From Treponema berlinense (GTDB taxonomy: Bacteria; Spirochaetota; Spirochaetia; Treponematales; Treponemataceae), in assembly GCF_900167025.1 (NCBI RefSeq), contig NZ_FUXC01000014.1, positions 1-62,520 on the forward strand: a stretch of DNA of 62,520 nt, read 5' to 3'. Both the position numbers and the translations under genes were made by a program. Below, piece after piece: positions 25,026-33,868 of this stretch; positions within the stretch are counted from its first letter, which is position 1, and each line of letters starts with the position of its first letter. Below the pieces are notes generated by a model. The model saw only the letters and a program-made list of their open reading frames with translations. It was not told the DNA's origin and searched no databases.

Positions 25026-25134
25026 GGGCGTTCCCGGTTGCAGGCAACCGGTCAGGCTTTGCGCGGCTACGGCTTTCGCCTCCGACCAAATGCTTCGCAT
25101 TTGTTTGCCTCCGGCACCGCTTCAATCCTTAACG
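25026..25134. repeat. Dispersed GC-rich repeat (GGGCGTTC...TTAACGC)
   Basis: The block begins GGGCGTTCCCGG, contains a hairpin CCGGTTGC/GCAACCGG and the segment GGTCAGGCTTTGCGCGGC, and ends CAATCCTTAACGC. An inverted copy with the same landmarks is at 57443-57543, and diverged copies are near 60010-60147 and 20200-20247. It is a short interspersed repeat without coding content. Confidence 0.6.
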
Positions 25135-25136
25135 CA

Positions 25137-26492
25137 TCAATTTAAAAATCCTGCGCCAAGATTATTCATCAATTCAAAAAAGTGCGGAAAACTTACAGAA
25201 CAACACTCTGCGTCCTTTATCGTCATTTTTTCTCCGGCAGGAAGAGCGAGCGCAAGACAGGCCAAAGACATTGCCATTCTGTGGTCTTTATAGCTTTCAA
25301 CTGTTTCGCCGTGTAATTCTGCTCCACCGTGAATTATAAGAGAATCCTCTTTTTCCTCGATATTTGCCCCCAGTTTTGAAAGTTCAATATTCAAAACTTT
25401 TAGGCGGTCGGTTTCTTTTCGGCGGCAAACAGCCGCATCTTCAAGAACAACTGTTCCTTCGACTTTTGTTGCAATCGCGGCAAGGGCACAAACGGCATCC
25501 GGAAACGAATTCATATTTACATGAAGTTCGCCGTTTGGAAGGGATTTTGTCGAAAGTTTTCCATGTCCGTTTTTTGCGTATTTTCCGCCACAGACTGTCA
25601 AAGTATTCTGCTCTTTATCCCATTCAATATCCGCTCCGATTGATTTTAAAATTTCAACAATCGCATCATCGCCCTGAGTTCCGCTCGAATCAACATTTTC
25701 GATTGTAATTTTAGAATCGGTCATAAGAGCCGCAATCAACGGGAAAGCAACACCTTCCCAGTCGCTCGGAATCGTAACGTCAAAAGCCTTTAAGTTTTTT
25801 GGTCCATTTATTTCAATCTTTTTAAAATCATCAGAAATTGAACACGGAACGCCAACTTTTTCAAGCCATTTTTGCGTCATTGTAAGATATGGAGTTTCTT
25901 TTGGATTGGAAAGTTCCAAAGAAAGTTTTCCGTTCATTAAAATTCCAGCCATCATAAGACCAGAGATATACTGGCTGGAAACTTCGCCTTCAGTCTTTAC
26001 AACACCGGGACGAACCGGACCTTTTACAACAAGCGGACAGCCGTTGTGACCGGGAATTGCCATTTCCGCCCTTGCTCCAAGTTGATTCAAGGCATCGGCA
26101 ACGTGAGCTACTGGCCTTTTTCGGATTGACTCATCGCCAGTAAAAATACTAATTCCTTCAAAAGTTGCGGCAATTGGCGATAAAAAATACAAAAGCGAGC
26201 CGGAATTTCCCACATTCACAATATCGACCGGAAGATGGATGTTTTTTCCAGCACCTTTTACAAGCCAGCGAGTTCCTGGCTCACCCTCTTCCGAAAGATT
26301 TAATTCAACACTTGAACCAATCAAAGGAACTGCTGCCGCCGTAGAAAGACAGTCTGCGCTTGGAAGTGGATTTCTAATTACAGATTCTCCGTCTGCAAGT
26401 GTCGCAAGAATAAGAGCACGAATTGTATGAGATTTTGAACCTGGAACTGTAATTTTTCCAGAAAGATTATGTTTTGAAGCTCTAATATTCAT
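25137..26492 (-). CDS. aroA: 3-phosphoshikimate 1-carboxyvinyltransferase (EPSP synthase), divergent
   Basis: A 451-residue enzyme of the shikimate pathway. Family blocks are present in order: VPGSKSHTIRALILATLADG (residues ~16-35), NVGNSGSLLYFLSP, GDESIRKRPVAHV, SSQYISGLMMAG, RRKETDRLKVLNIELSKLGA and YKDHRMAMSLACLAL. Two blocks deviate: the usual GNAGTxxRPL is GNSGSLLYFL (the Arg and Pro are replaced), and the DPSSAAF block is SDWEGVAF. Catalytic Lys, Asp and Arg elsewhere are kept. It starts four bases after the mraY stop, forming an mraY-aroA operon. Confidence 0.85.
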   Translation of the reverse strand: MNIRASKHNLSGKITVPGSKSHTIRALILATLADGESVIRNPLPSADCLSTAAAVPLIGSSVELNLSEEGEPGTRWLVKGAGKNIHLPVDIVNVGNSGSLLYFLSPIAATFEGISIFTGDESIRKRPVAHVADALNQLGARAEMAIPGHNGCPLVVKGPVRPGVVKTEGEVSSQYISGLMMAGILMNGKLSLELSNPKETPYLTMTQKWLEKVGVPCSISDDFKKIEINGPKNLKAFDVTIPSDWEGVAFPLIAALMTDSKITIENVDSSGTQGDDAIVEILKSIGADIEWDKEQNTLTVCGGKYAKNGHGKLSTKSLPNGELHVNMNSFPDAVCALAAIATKVEGTVVLEDAAVCRRKETDRLKVLNIELSKLGANIEEKEDSLIIHGGAELHGETVESYKDHRMAMSLACLALALPAGEKMTIKDAECCSVSFPHFFELMNNLGAGFLN

Positions 26493-26495
26493 TTG

Positions 26496-27566
26496 TTATC
26501 TGACCTTAAATATAATTCCGACAACGGCAAGCGTAATCAAAAGCTGAAGCATCATAAATTTGATCAAAACCTGAGTCGGCGACCAGCCGTGGTTTACGCG
26601 CATGTGGTCGTGCAAAGGAAATCGAATTTTTGAAAAAATACTGATATGAAAGAATCTTTTCAAAAAGACTTTCATCAATCCCATTCCGCCGTTTATAAAA
26701 ATAATTGTCGAAGTTGCAAAAATCATGAACGGGTTTCCGCTGAGCATTACGCAAATTCCAATGTAAAAACCTAAGGCGCGGCTTCCGGCATCTCCCATAA
26801 GACACTTGCTCGGAAAAGCATTATGCCAAAGATAGCCCATCAAAACGCCAGCCAAACAGAACGTCATAACCGCCCAGCCCGCTCCCTGCGCAAAATGAGG
26901 AACCAAAAGATAAGCTGCAATGTCTTTGTGTCCGAGGATAAAATAAAAAATTACGCCGAGCGTCAAAAGTGCGATCAAAACAAGAGTTGAACTAAGTCCG
27001 TCAACTCCGTCCGTACAGTTAGTTGTGTTTACAGAAGTCCAAAGCATAACCGTAGAAATAAGAACAAAAACCCACGGATAGACAAAAATTCTGTGCGTAA
27101 AAAAAGGAAGCCAAAAATAAATTTTTCCATCGGAACTCTGCTGAATAAGATAAACAGCCATTAAAACAGAAAGAGCAACGGAAATCACCAAATCAAGAAC
27201 AGCCTTGCGGTATTCGCCCCAACTTGTTACGCTGCGATCATCAAGAAAACCTGTCAGCATCATAAGCCAGGTCAAACCAAGCGCACATGCCTTAAACCAG
27301 TCCATTGGAACAAAAATCAGGCTGAGCAAAACAAAGACCGTAATAAAAAACACTCCGACACCAGTCGGCTTGCCTTTTGCCGCTTCAGCACTCACTGTAA
27401 ACTCGCGGCCACGGTCGTGAGGCATATAAGTATAAAAATGCGGCATCAAATAACGAACAAGCAAAAATCCTGTATAAAGTGACAAAACAATAAGGACTGT
27501 GTACGACTGCAAAAGACGCGCAGGCCCAAAATATCGGTTCAAAAGACCGCCAATAGTATAAAGCAT
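26496..27566 (-). CDS. mraY: Phospho-N-acetylmuramoyl-pentapeptide transferase
   Basis: A 356-residue polytopic enzyme that attaches the muramyl-pentapeptide to undecaprenyl phosphate at the inner membrane. About ten membrane helices are seen. Signature segments: MLTGFLDDRSV (Asp pair), NTTNCTDGVDGLSST, MGDAGSRALGFYIG, and a C-terminal RFPLHDHMRVNHGW in place of the usual His-His-His cluster. Length is typical. It precedes aroA with a four-base gap; it is not in a dcw cluster here. Confidence 0.9.
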   Translation of the reverse strand: MLYTIGGLLNRYFGPARLLQSYTVLIVLSLYTGFLLVRYLMPHFYTYMPHDRGREFTVSAEAAKGKPTGVGVFFITVFVLLSLIFVPMDWFKACALGLTWLMMLTGFLDDRSVTSWGEYRKAVLDLVISVALSVLMAVYLIQQSSDGKIYFWLPFFTHRIFVYPWVFVLISTVMLWTSVNTTNCTDGVDGLSSTLVLIALLTLGVIFYFILGHKDIAAYLLVPHFAQGAGWAVMTFCLAGVLMGYLWHNAFPSKCLMGDAGSRALGFYIGICVMLSGNPFMIFATSTIIFINGGMGLMKVFLKRFFHISIFSKIRFPLHDHMRVNHGWSPTQVLIKFMMLQLLITLAVVGIIFKVR

Positions 27567-27678
27567 AGTGCTCTTATTTTACCGCAGACGGTCCAATTCT
27601 ACAAGATTTAACACTGATTCAGATTTTTTTTGCAAAATTTTTATTTGCTTTAGCCGTTTTTAGCCGCATTTTTTTTAA

Positions 27679-28920
27679 TTATTTCTGCAAAAACAAGGCG
27701 CAGAGAGTCTGAGCATCTGCAATCGTGTTGTGCAAATAACTGTACTCGTCAGGCTGGTGGCAAACTTCATCAATCGTAGACCAGATTGCCGCGTTAAAAC
27801 CCAAATTACGCAATTCAGCGCCAACAGTTCCGCCTCCAATACCAATTGGAACAGCCTCTTTTCCATGTGCGTCCATAATCGCCTGCTTTAATTTTTCAAC
27901 AACAGGAGCATTAACAGGAGTAGCCGGCGACTGAGATTTTTGAGGTTCGCTAATCTCAACTTTTACGCCGTATTTTTCTTCAATTTCGGCAACGCGCTTT
28001 TTAATTTCTGCCCGGACCACGTCCAAAGTATAGCAAGGCAAAATTCTGCAATCCATATAAAAAACATCATCGCCCGGAATTATATTCACCGTATCAACGT
28101 TGGTTTCTTTTTTTGTCGGCTGGAATGTCGATTTTGAAGGCGAAAATAGCTCATCCTCCGCATCAAAAAAGTTTTCGAGGTCATTTAAGCGCAAGGCAAG
28201 GTCGCAGGCAGCAAGATGCGCATTTTTTCCTTTTTGAGGCATTGAACCGTGGCTTTGCAAACCAATCGTATGAAGACGCAACCAGAGAATATTTTTTTCT
28301 GCAACTTCAATTGTTTTTCCTTCCGGGTCGCCGCCATCAGGAATCAAAATCAAATCATCTTTCTTAAAAAGGTCGAGATGCTCTTTCAAAAGAAATTTCA
28401 TTCCGTATTCAGAACCAAATTCTTCATCAGCCATAAAAAACAATTTTACGGTATATTCAGGCACAATGTTGTTTTTAATAAGCTCAAGAGCCGCAAGAAC
28501 TCCGCTCACAAGCCCCTGCTGATTGTCTTCAACGCCACGGCCGGTAATTTTGTCATTTTTTTCGTCATAGACAACTTTCCAAGGATCAGAATGCCACAAC
28601 GAAAGATTTCCCGGCGGAACAACGTCCATGTGAGCCATTACAAAAATCGACTGCTCTTTTTTTCCAGGAATCGTAAGCATAAGGTTCGGGCGAACACCAG
28701 AAGAAACTCGCGAATCAGGAGCATCAAACTGTTTAAACTGATTTTCTTTAAAACCGCGTCCAATAAGCCAATTTTTAAGGGAGGCACATTTTTTCGACTC
28801 GCCGTCACCACCGCTTTCAGGAGCCATAGCCGGAATCGACGACAAAAGCGTCTGCAATTCAATAATTTCCGGTCTTGTTTTTTCAAGATTTTCTTTTAAA
28901 AGTTCAAAATTTTCATTCAT
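27679..28920 (-). CDS. M20-family metallopeptidase (Sapep-like)
   Basis: A 413-residue zinc peptidase. Metal and catalytic motifs: MAHMDVVPPG (residues ~94-103), GRGVEDNQQG (~128), MADEEFGSEYG (~160, catalytic Glu pair), IPDGGDPEG (~193) and a late His in DEVCHQPDEYS. The dimerization lid lies between. Members with these motifs act as dipeptidases or aminoacylases; the exact substrate is unknown. Single gene, cytoplasmic, no signal peptide. Confidence 0.85.
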   Translation of the reverse strand: MNENFELLKENLEKTRPEIIELQTLLSSIPAMAPESGGDGESKKCASLKNWLIGRGFKENQFKQFDAPDSRVSSGVRPNLMLTIPGKKEQSIFVMAHMDVVPPGNLSLWHSDPWKVVYDEKNDKITGRGVEDNQQGLVSGVLAALELIKNNIVPEYTVKLFFMADEEFGSEYGMKFLLKEHLDLFKKDDLILIPDGGDPEGKTIEVAEKNILWLRLHTIGLQSHGSMPQKGKNAHLAACDLALRLNDLENFFDAEDELFSPSKSTFQPTKKETNVDTVNIIPGDDVFYMDCRILPCYTLDVVRAEIKKRVAEIEEKYGVKVEISEPQKSQSPATPVNAPVVEKLKQAIMDAHGKEAVPIGIGGGTVGAELRNLGFNAAIWSTIDEVCHQPDEYSYLHNTIADAQTLCALFLQK

Positions 28921-28971
28921 AAAAATATCCTAGCACAAAAAAAATAGTTTTTCATTAGTTTTTGCCGCGCG

Positions 28972-29062
28972 CAACTTTTGCACTAACGGCTATCCGAGGC
29001 TACGGCGTCTAACGCGCCTTCGGTGCCCTGCACCCGCTTCCGCGGCCTCTTCTATCCGGCGC
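28972..29062. repeat. GC-rich interspersed repeat fragment
   Basis: A 90-base GC-rich, palindrome-rich block (ACTAACGGCTATCCGAGGC, CGGCGTCTAACGCGCC) between two leftward genes. It resembles the dispersed GC-rich repeats at 25026 and 33660 in composition; no gene is present. Confidence 0.35.
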
Positions 29063-29066
29063 CATT

Positions 29067-29522
29067 TTATGCAAGAGAACTTGTATCAATCTTTTTTATA
29101 AAAAAATCCATATTTATCGCCATAAAAGCCCCGCAATATGCCGTTACAACCGCTCCGACAATCACGTAAAACCAGGTTAAATAGTCCGGATTCTGACTTT
29201 TTTCAAGAAAAATGCCCGAAAGCACAAAAAGCAAAATCATCAAAAAACCGCTCAAAACCCATCTTACCATCGAAACAGGCTTTAAATTTTCCATCCAGGA
29301 AGGATTTGTGCTTTTTATCGCGGAGCTCAAGAGCGAATCCTGCATTTCCGACTTCTGTAAAAGCGGCATTTGGACAATTTTTTCTGCTTTTGAAAGAACC
29401 CTTACTTTTGTGCGGCATTCCTTACAAAAAATCAAATGCAAAGAATCGTGCAATTCCAGGCGTTCGCCTTTGTCGAGCTCAAAAAACGAATTCATCACTT
29501 TTTCACATTTTTTACTGTTCAT
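29067..29522 (-). CDS. Putative anti-sigma factor with zinc-finger-like N-terminus
   Basis: A 151-residue protein. The N-terminal part has HDSLHLIFCKECRTK, a His...Cys-x2-Cys pattern as in zinc-binding anti-sigma domains. Two hydrophobic segments follow (near residues 89-108 and 115-138), so it should sit in the inner membrane. It overlaps the ECF sigma gene by 11 bases, the usual arrangement for a sigma/anti-sigma pair. The role is inferred from the motif and location. Confidence 0.7.
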   Translation of the reverse strand: MNSKKCEKVMNSFFELDKGERLELHDSLHLIFCKECRTKVRVLSKAEKIVQMPLLQKSEMQDSLLSSAIKSTNPSWMENLKPVSMVRWVLSGFLMILLFVLSGIFLEKSQNPDYLTWFYVIVGAVVTAYCGAFMAINMDFFIKKIDTSSLA

Positions 29523-30096
29523 AAATTACACCTCGCAGATTGTCCGCCATAAGTTTTTTTGAACGGAATATGTAAGATTTTATTGTATTTACAGGAAATC
29601 CCGTAATTTCAGAAATTTCCTCATATTTTAAGCCATGAAAAAAATACATTTCCACGCACCTGCCGTAATTTTCCGGCAAAGACAAAACACATTCTCTAAT
29701 CGTATCAAGCGTGGTTTTCCGGATTTCTTCTTCTTCCGGACCAAGGGCTTTTGACTGCAACATATCTTCGTTTGCAAGCGGAACATATTCCTGCCGGCGC
29801 GTAACAGAATTTACAGCCGAATTATATGCAATTTTTGTAATCCAAGTGGCAAAACTCGATCTGTAGTTAAATTTTGAAAGGTTCATATAAACCTTAACAA
29901 AAACTTCCTGCACAAAGTCGTCTGTATCATCAGGATTTCTAAAAAAACTCATTCCAAGCGCAACAACCCTTTTTTTATACAGTTTTATAAGCGTCTGAAA
30001 AGCCTTTTCGTTTCCGTTCAAGGTTTCTTTTATTAAAAATTCATCACGCTTGTTTATGAGTAATCTTTCAATGCCGTTAAGAGTTTTTCCTGCCAT
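29512..30096 (-). CDS. ECF-type RNA polymerase sigma factor
   Basis: A 194-residue sigma factor. Region 2 is at residues ~30-100 (FQTLIKLYKKRVVALGMSF, DTDDFVQEVFVKVYMNLSKF, FATWITKIAYNSAVNSV) and region 4 at ~135-185 (LPENYGRCVEMYFFHGLKYE, EISEITGFPVNTIKSYIFRS). Regions 1 and 3 are absent, as in ECF factors. It lies between a small membrane protein upstream (20 bases away) and its probable anti-sigma factor downstream. Confidence 0.92.
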   Translation of the reverse strand: MAGKTLNGIERLLINKRDEFLIKETLNGNEKAFQTLIKLYKKRVVALGMSFFRNPDDTDDFVQEVFVKVYMNLSKFNYRSSFATWITKIAYNSAVNSVTRRQEYVPLANEDMLQSKALGPEEEEIRKTTLDTIRECVLSLPENYGRCVEMYFFHGLKYEEISEITGFPVNTIKSYIFRSKKLMADNLRGVIYEQ

Positions 30097-30116
30097 GAAT
30101 ATGACTGTTTTTTAAT

Positions 30117-30452
30117 TTATTCCCAGTCATTCACCCTATAAAAAATTATTGCGCAAATTCCAATCGAAAAAGGAATCAAACCGCCAAGCAGAGATATAGA
30201 AATTCCGCCGAGCAAAGCAAAAACCACAGTCAGCATAAAACCAATTCCGGTCAGCAAAAGGCCGATTAAAAGTGAATACGCTTTTAAATTAAATTTTTCG
30301 CGTTTGTAAGTTCCGCTCAAAATCTGTCTGCGCACTTCCAAATGATGCCAGAGCAGCGAAAAAAACACAACCACACCGCCAATCGCAATTCCAACAATCG
30401 GAGTAATTGCAATAATAACCTGAGCCGCACTGCTTATAATTTTTTCTTCCAT
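30117..30452 (-). CDS. Small membrane protein (DUF6249-like)
   Basis: A 111-residue protein with three hydrophobic helices (about 8-33, 55-77 and 83-104) separated by a short basic loop (HLEVRRQILSGTYKREKF). It resembles the DUF6249-type proteins often encoded beside ECF sigma factors. An AAGGAGG site precedes the ATG, and a CCGC/GCGG hairpin lies further upstream in the leader (30478-30489). First gene of the operon with the ECF sigma and anti-sigma factors. Confidence 0.65.
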   Translation of the reverse strand: MEEKIISSAAQVIIAITPIVGIAIGGVVVFFSLLWHHLEVRRQILSGTYKREKFNLKAYSLLIGLLLTGIGFMLTVVFALLGGISISLLGGLIPFSIGICAIIFYRVNDWE

Positions 30453-30510
30453 TTTTATGCCTCCTTATAAAAACACCGCGTTAGCGGCGAGCCACGAATA
30501 TCATGCCATC

Positions 30511-32172
30511 TTATACACGCACGAGAATTCCATCTTCCAAATCTTTTTTGGCCTGAGCCTTTATTTTTGAATGCTGTTTTTTTCCAGTCGCCGTAAGAGG
30601 AATTTTTTCTACAATTGCAAAATAACGCGGTCTTTTGTATTTACTAAGCATTTTACTTTCTGCGCAAAATTCATTCAACTCTTTTACAGTAAGCGAAGGA
30701 TCATCTGCAATAACATAGGCACAGACTGACTGTCCGCGCACCTTGTCAGGAACAGATGTTACAATGCAGTCTTTTACCTTTTCGTTTTCCATAATAGCTT
30801 CTTCAATTTGTGCCGGATAAATATTCTCGCCAGAAACAACTATCATATCGTCTTTGCGTCCTTTTACCGTCACAACCCAATCTTCGTTCCAAATGCCAGT
30901 GTCGCCTGTATACATCCAGCCCTTGTAAAACTTTTCTTTTGTCATTTCGTCATTGCGGTAATAAGAATAAGTTGATTTTGCCGGTGAATGAATTATGATT
31001 TCGCCTTCTGTTTCGCTGTCTGTAGGCACCAAATCGTCAGGTTCGGCTTTTGACCCGTCAGCAGGCAGGCGGACAACCCTAACTTCGTCGTCTGTGCAGC
31101 TTCCGCCAACAGAACCTGCTCCGTCAGGAAGATTGTACGGACGCAAAAATGAATTCCAGAAAGTTTCTGTAGTTCCATAACCGTTAAAAATATTTTCTGT
31201 CAGAACTGTTCTAAAGCGAATGCAGTCGGTGCGGCTCAAAGGAGCACCCATTGTTACGATTCCACGCAAACTGGAAATATCACGCGGACTTTTTTCCTGA
31301 GCACGGGTAAGCATTTCGAGATTTGCAGGAGCGCCCATCATAAAAGTAATCTTGTATTTTGAACACCAGTCCAACGAAGTCTGAGGCCTAAATGAACGCA
31401 TTATTACAGCAGCGGCCCCAGCGTAAAGAACAGGACATACACCTCCAGAATGACAACCTCCTCTATGAAACCACGGAGTCATATTCAAAGTAACGTCATG
31501 AGGATTCATCGGATAATGCATAATTACATCGTGCGCAGAAAGAACTTCGTTAATATCGTTTACGGGAACAAATTTTGGAAGGCTTGTCGTTCCGCTCGTA
31601 CAAAGGCGCAAAACTTCGTCGTAAATATGCGGCCTAAAATCAATTTTTGGTTCATCAACACTAGAGTTTTCTACAAAATCTTCGTACAAAATATGCCCTT
31701 TTGGCAAATCAACGCCTTCAATATTGTCAGCCATAATAAAAAGGCTTGGTTTCCAAAGGCAGATTGCCGCAGCTTCTTCCATCATTTTTGCAACATTCGC
31801 AGAATAAACTACAACTTTTGGCTTATTATGGTTTATCAAAAGCGCCATTTCGCCACTTGCGAGGTTAAAATTTGCGGCAAGAAAAATTGCCCCTATTTTT
31901 CGGGGACCTGTGTACATAAAGGCAAATTCCGGAGAATTCCGGAGAGCGCCCATAACAACATCGTCTTTTTTTATTCCTAATTTTTTTAAGGCATTTGCAA
32001 GGCGGTTTGCTTCAATATTAAGCTGTTTATAATTCCAGCTGCGGTCTGTATCAGGATCAATTATTGCCGGTCTTTTAGAAAATCTGCGGACATTCCGCAT
32101 AAAGCCGTTAAGCCAAGTATATTCGTGTTCAAAAGTGTCCCGGAACATTGAATCATCATAGGTTGTTGCCAT
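30511..32172 (-). CDS. Acyl-CoA synthetase, AMP-forming
   Basis: A 553-residue adenylate-forming enzyme. Motifs: LCTSGTTSLPKFVPV (P-loop, near residue 190), FNGYGTTETFW (near 335), YTGDTGIW (near 420), GRKDDMIVVSGENIYP (hinge, near 435-450) and PLTATGKKQHSK with the catalytic Lys near the end. It activates a carboxylic acid to acyl-AMP and then acyl-CoA; chain length cannot be deduced. Single gene on the minus strand. Confidence 0.9.
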   Translation of the reverse strand: MATTYDDSMFRDTFEHEYTWLNGFMRNVRRFSKRPAIIDPDTDRSWNYKQLNIEANRLANALKKLGIKKDDVVMGALRNSPEFAFMYTGPRKIGAIFLAANFNLASGEMALLINHNKPKVVVYSANVAKMMEEAAAICLWKPSLFIMADNIEGVDLPKGHILYEDFVENSSVDEPKIDFRPHIYDEVLRLCTSGTTSLPKFVPVNDINEVLSAHDVIMHYPMNPHDVTLNMTPWFHRGGCHSGGVCPVLYAGAAAVIMRSFRPQTSLDWCSKYKITFMMGAPANLEMLTRAQEKSPRDISSLRGIVTMGAPLSRTDCIRFRTVLTENIFNGYGTTETFWNSFLRPYNLPDGAGSVGGSCTDDEVRVVRLPADGSKAEPDDLVPTDSETEGEIIIHSPAKSTYSYYRNDEMTKEKFYKGWMYTGDTGIWNEDWVVTVKGRKDDMIVVSGENIYPAQIEEAIMENEKVKDCIVTSVPDKVRGQSVCAYVIADDPSLTVKELNEFCAESKMLSKYKRPRYFAIVEKIPLTATGKKQHSKIKAQAKKDLEDGILVRV

Positions 32173-32326
32173 TGAATTTTGCGTCCTTATAAATCATAAA
32201 TTTCGCACATAAATGCGTTCCTTTTAAATAGACACAAAAAAGAGAAAAAAGTTGCGGGGTTTGTTAAAAATTAAAAAAAAATCTTCTAAAAAATTCTCTC
32301 TAAAAAAATCATTTTCTTAAAAGTGT

Positions 32327-32665
32327 TGAAGCCGCTACAAAAAAGCACTTCGCAAAAACCGTGTTGTCGCTTTGCTCCAAGACGGTTTTGCTTCGCTTGC
32401 TTTTTTTTCGCGGCTTCAACCATTTTCCGCTCTGTTTTTCAACTAGATTTTTAACTTTTAAGCCGCTGCAAAAAAAACTCTGCCCATAATCCGTGCTGTC
32501 ACTTTGCTCCAAGACGGTTTTGCTTCGCTTGCTTTTTCTCCGCGGCTTCAACCATTTTCCGCTCTGTTTTTCAACTAGATTTTTAATTTTTAAGCCGCTG
32601 CAAAAAAAATTCTTCCCACAATCCGTGCTGTCACTTTGCTCCAAGACGTTTTTGCTTCGCTTGCT
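32327..32665. repeat. Tandem repeat, ~132-bp unit
   Basis: Two and a half units follow the end of galE. Landmarks AAGCCGCTGC recur at 32329, 32460 and 32592, with CTTTGCTCCAAGACGGTTTT and CAACCATTTTCCGCTCTG in each unit. The unit length is about 44 codons and the minus strand stays open from 32644 to 32309, giving a repeated peptide (SGLKIKNLVEKQSGKWLKPR). Only a TTG start is available and no ribosome-binding site is seen. It could be a repeat protein fragment or non-coding. The rest of the gap to 32173 is plain AT-rich DNA. Confidence 0.6.
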
Positions 32666-32667
32666 TT

Positions 32668-33651
32668 TTATTTTTTTAACTTTCCGTTTGCCAGATATGC
32701 TTTCCAGGTTGAATCCAGCAATGTGTGAACGTCGGAATATTCAGGTTTCCAGCCAAGTTTTTCTCTTGCGTAAGCGGAAGTTGCAACTAGTTCTGCCGGA
32801 TCTCCAGGACGGCGCTCTACAAAGTCAGCAGGAATTTCTTTTCCGGTGATTTTTCTTGCTTCTTCGAGCATTTCTTTTACAGAAACACCAGTTTCGCTTC
32901 CAAGATTACAAATCAGGCTTTCGTTGTTTTTAGAAATATAATCGAGTGCTTTTACGTGGGCTACCGCCAAATCCGTTACGTGGACATAATCGCGGATACA
33001 AGTTCCGTCGCGCGTGTCGTAGTCAGAACCAAAAACCTTCATTTTTGAACGCATTCCGCAGGCAGTTTCCATAATAACCGGCAAAAGATTGGCAGGATTC
33101 TGTTCAAGTCCGCATGGAAAACCTTCAGGATCGTAACCCGCAGCGTTAAAATAACGAAGAGCCGCAAATTTCAAACCGCGAAGCTTGTCATACCACGCCA
33201 TAATTTCTTCAATATTTAATTTTGTAAAACCGTAGTAGTTTTCTGGATTTTTCGGATGAGCTTCATCAATCGGAAGATACTTTGGCTCTCCAAAAACCGC
33301 CGCGCTCGAAGAAAAAACCATATACTTGCAGTTGTGCTTTACTGCCGAATTCAAAATATTGATAGTTCCGTTCAGGTTGTTAATTGAATATTTTTCCGGT
33401 TCAACCATAGACTCGCCGGCAGCCTTAAAAGCAGCAAGATGAATAAAAGCGTCAAATCCCTGCTCAAAAGCCTTATCCAGATCGCGCTCAATCAGAATAT
33501 TTCCGTAAATAAAATCATTTTCCTTAAAAAGATTCTGCCTCAATCCCGAAGAAAGGTTATCAAAAACCGTAACCTTGTGCCCATTCTTCATCAACTGTTT
33601 TACAACGTGCGAACCAATATAACCGGCTCCGCCAATAACCAAAACTTTCAT
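32668..33651 (-). CDS. galE: UDP-glucose 4-epimerase
   Basis: A 327-residue extended short-chain dehydrogenase. NAD-binding GGAGYIGSHV at residues 7-16, HLAAFKA near 80, catalytic Ser in SSSAAVFGEP (~118-127), catalytic Tyr-x3-Lys in NYYGFTKLN (~140-148), ALRYFNAAGYDPEG (~166) and RDYVHVTDLAVAH (~215). It interconverts UDP-glucose and UDP-galactose for surface sugars. Length is typical. Confidence 0.95.
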   Translation of the reverse strand: MKVLVIGGAGYIGSHVVKQLMKNGHKVTVFDNLSSGLRQNLFKENDFIYGNILIERDLDKAFEQGFDAFIHLAAFKAAGESMVEPEKYSINNLNGTINILNSAVKHNCKYMVFSSSAAVFGEPKYLPIDEAHPKNPENYYGFTKLNIEEIMAWYDKLRGLKFAALRYFNAAGYDPEGFPCGLEQNPANLLPVIMETACGMRSKMKVFGSDYDTRDGTCIRDYVHVTDLAVAHVKALDYISKNNESLICNLGSETGVSVKEMLEEARKITGKEIPADFVERRPGDPAELVATSAYAREKLGWKPEYSDVHTLLDSTWKAYLANGKLKK

Positions 33652-33659
33652 TTTTGTCT

Positions 33660-33800
33660 CCGTAATTTTTTTCGGCGGTCCGGCTTTCGCCGTCGCTATG
33701 TCCGCCCTTCCGCTTACGCTTCATTGTTTTTTGACGGCAGTTTCGACAAAATCTCAACCGCCGCCCAAAAACAACTTCGGGGCTACCAGCGCTACCGCAA
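33660..33800. repeat. GC-rich intergenic repeat block
   Basis: No gene is seen between galE and the chemoreceptor gene. The block has palindrome-rich GC segments (GGCGGTCCGGCTTTCGCCGT, GTCCGCCCTTCCGCTTACGC) of the same style as the blocks at 25026 and 43410. Confidence 0.35.
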
Positions 33801-33868
33801 ATTTTCAAAAAACAGTATAAAACCAAAAAAGAACGCTAGCAAGTCCAGAAAAGTTTTTTAACAAAAAA

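Noticed and set aside
28249..28899. 216-codon open frame opposite the M20 peptidase
   Set aside because: The peptidase motifs on the other strand are clear; this frame has no recognisable protein features.
32327..32665. CRISPR array
   Set aside because: The units are adjacent ~132-bp repeats without spacers, and no cas genes are present.
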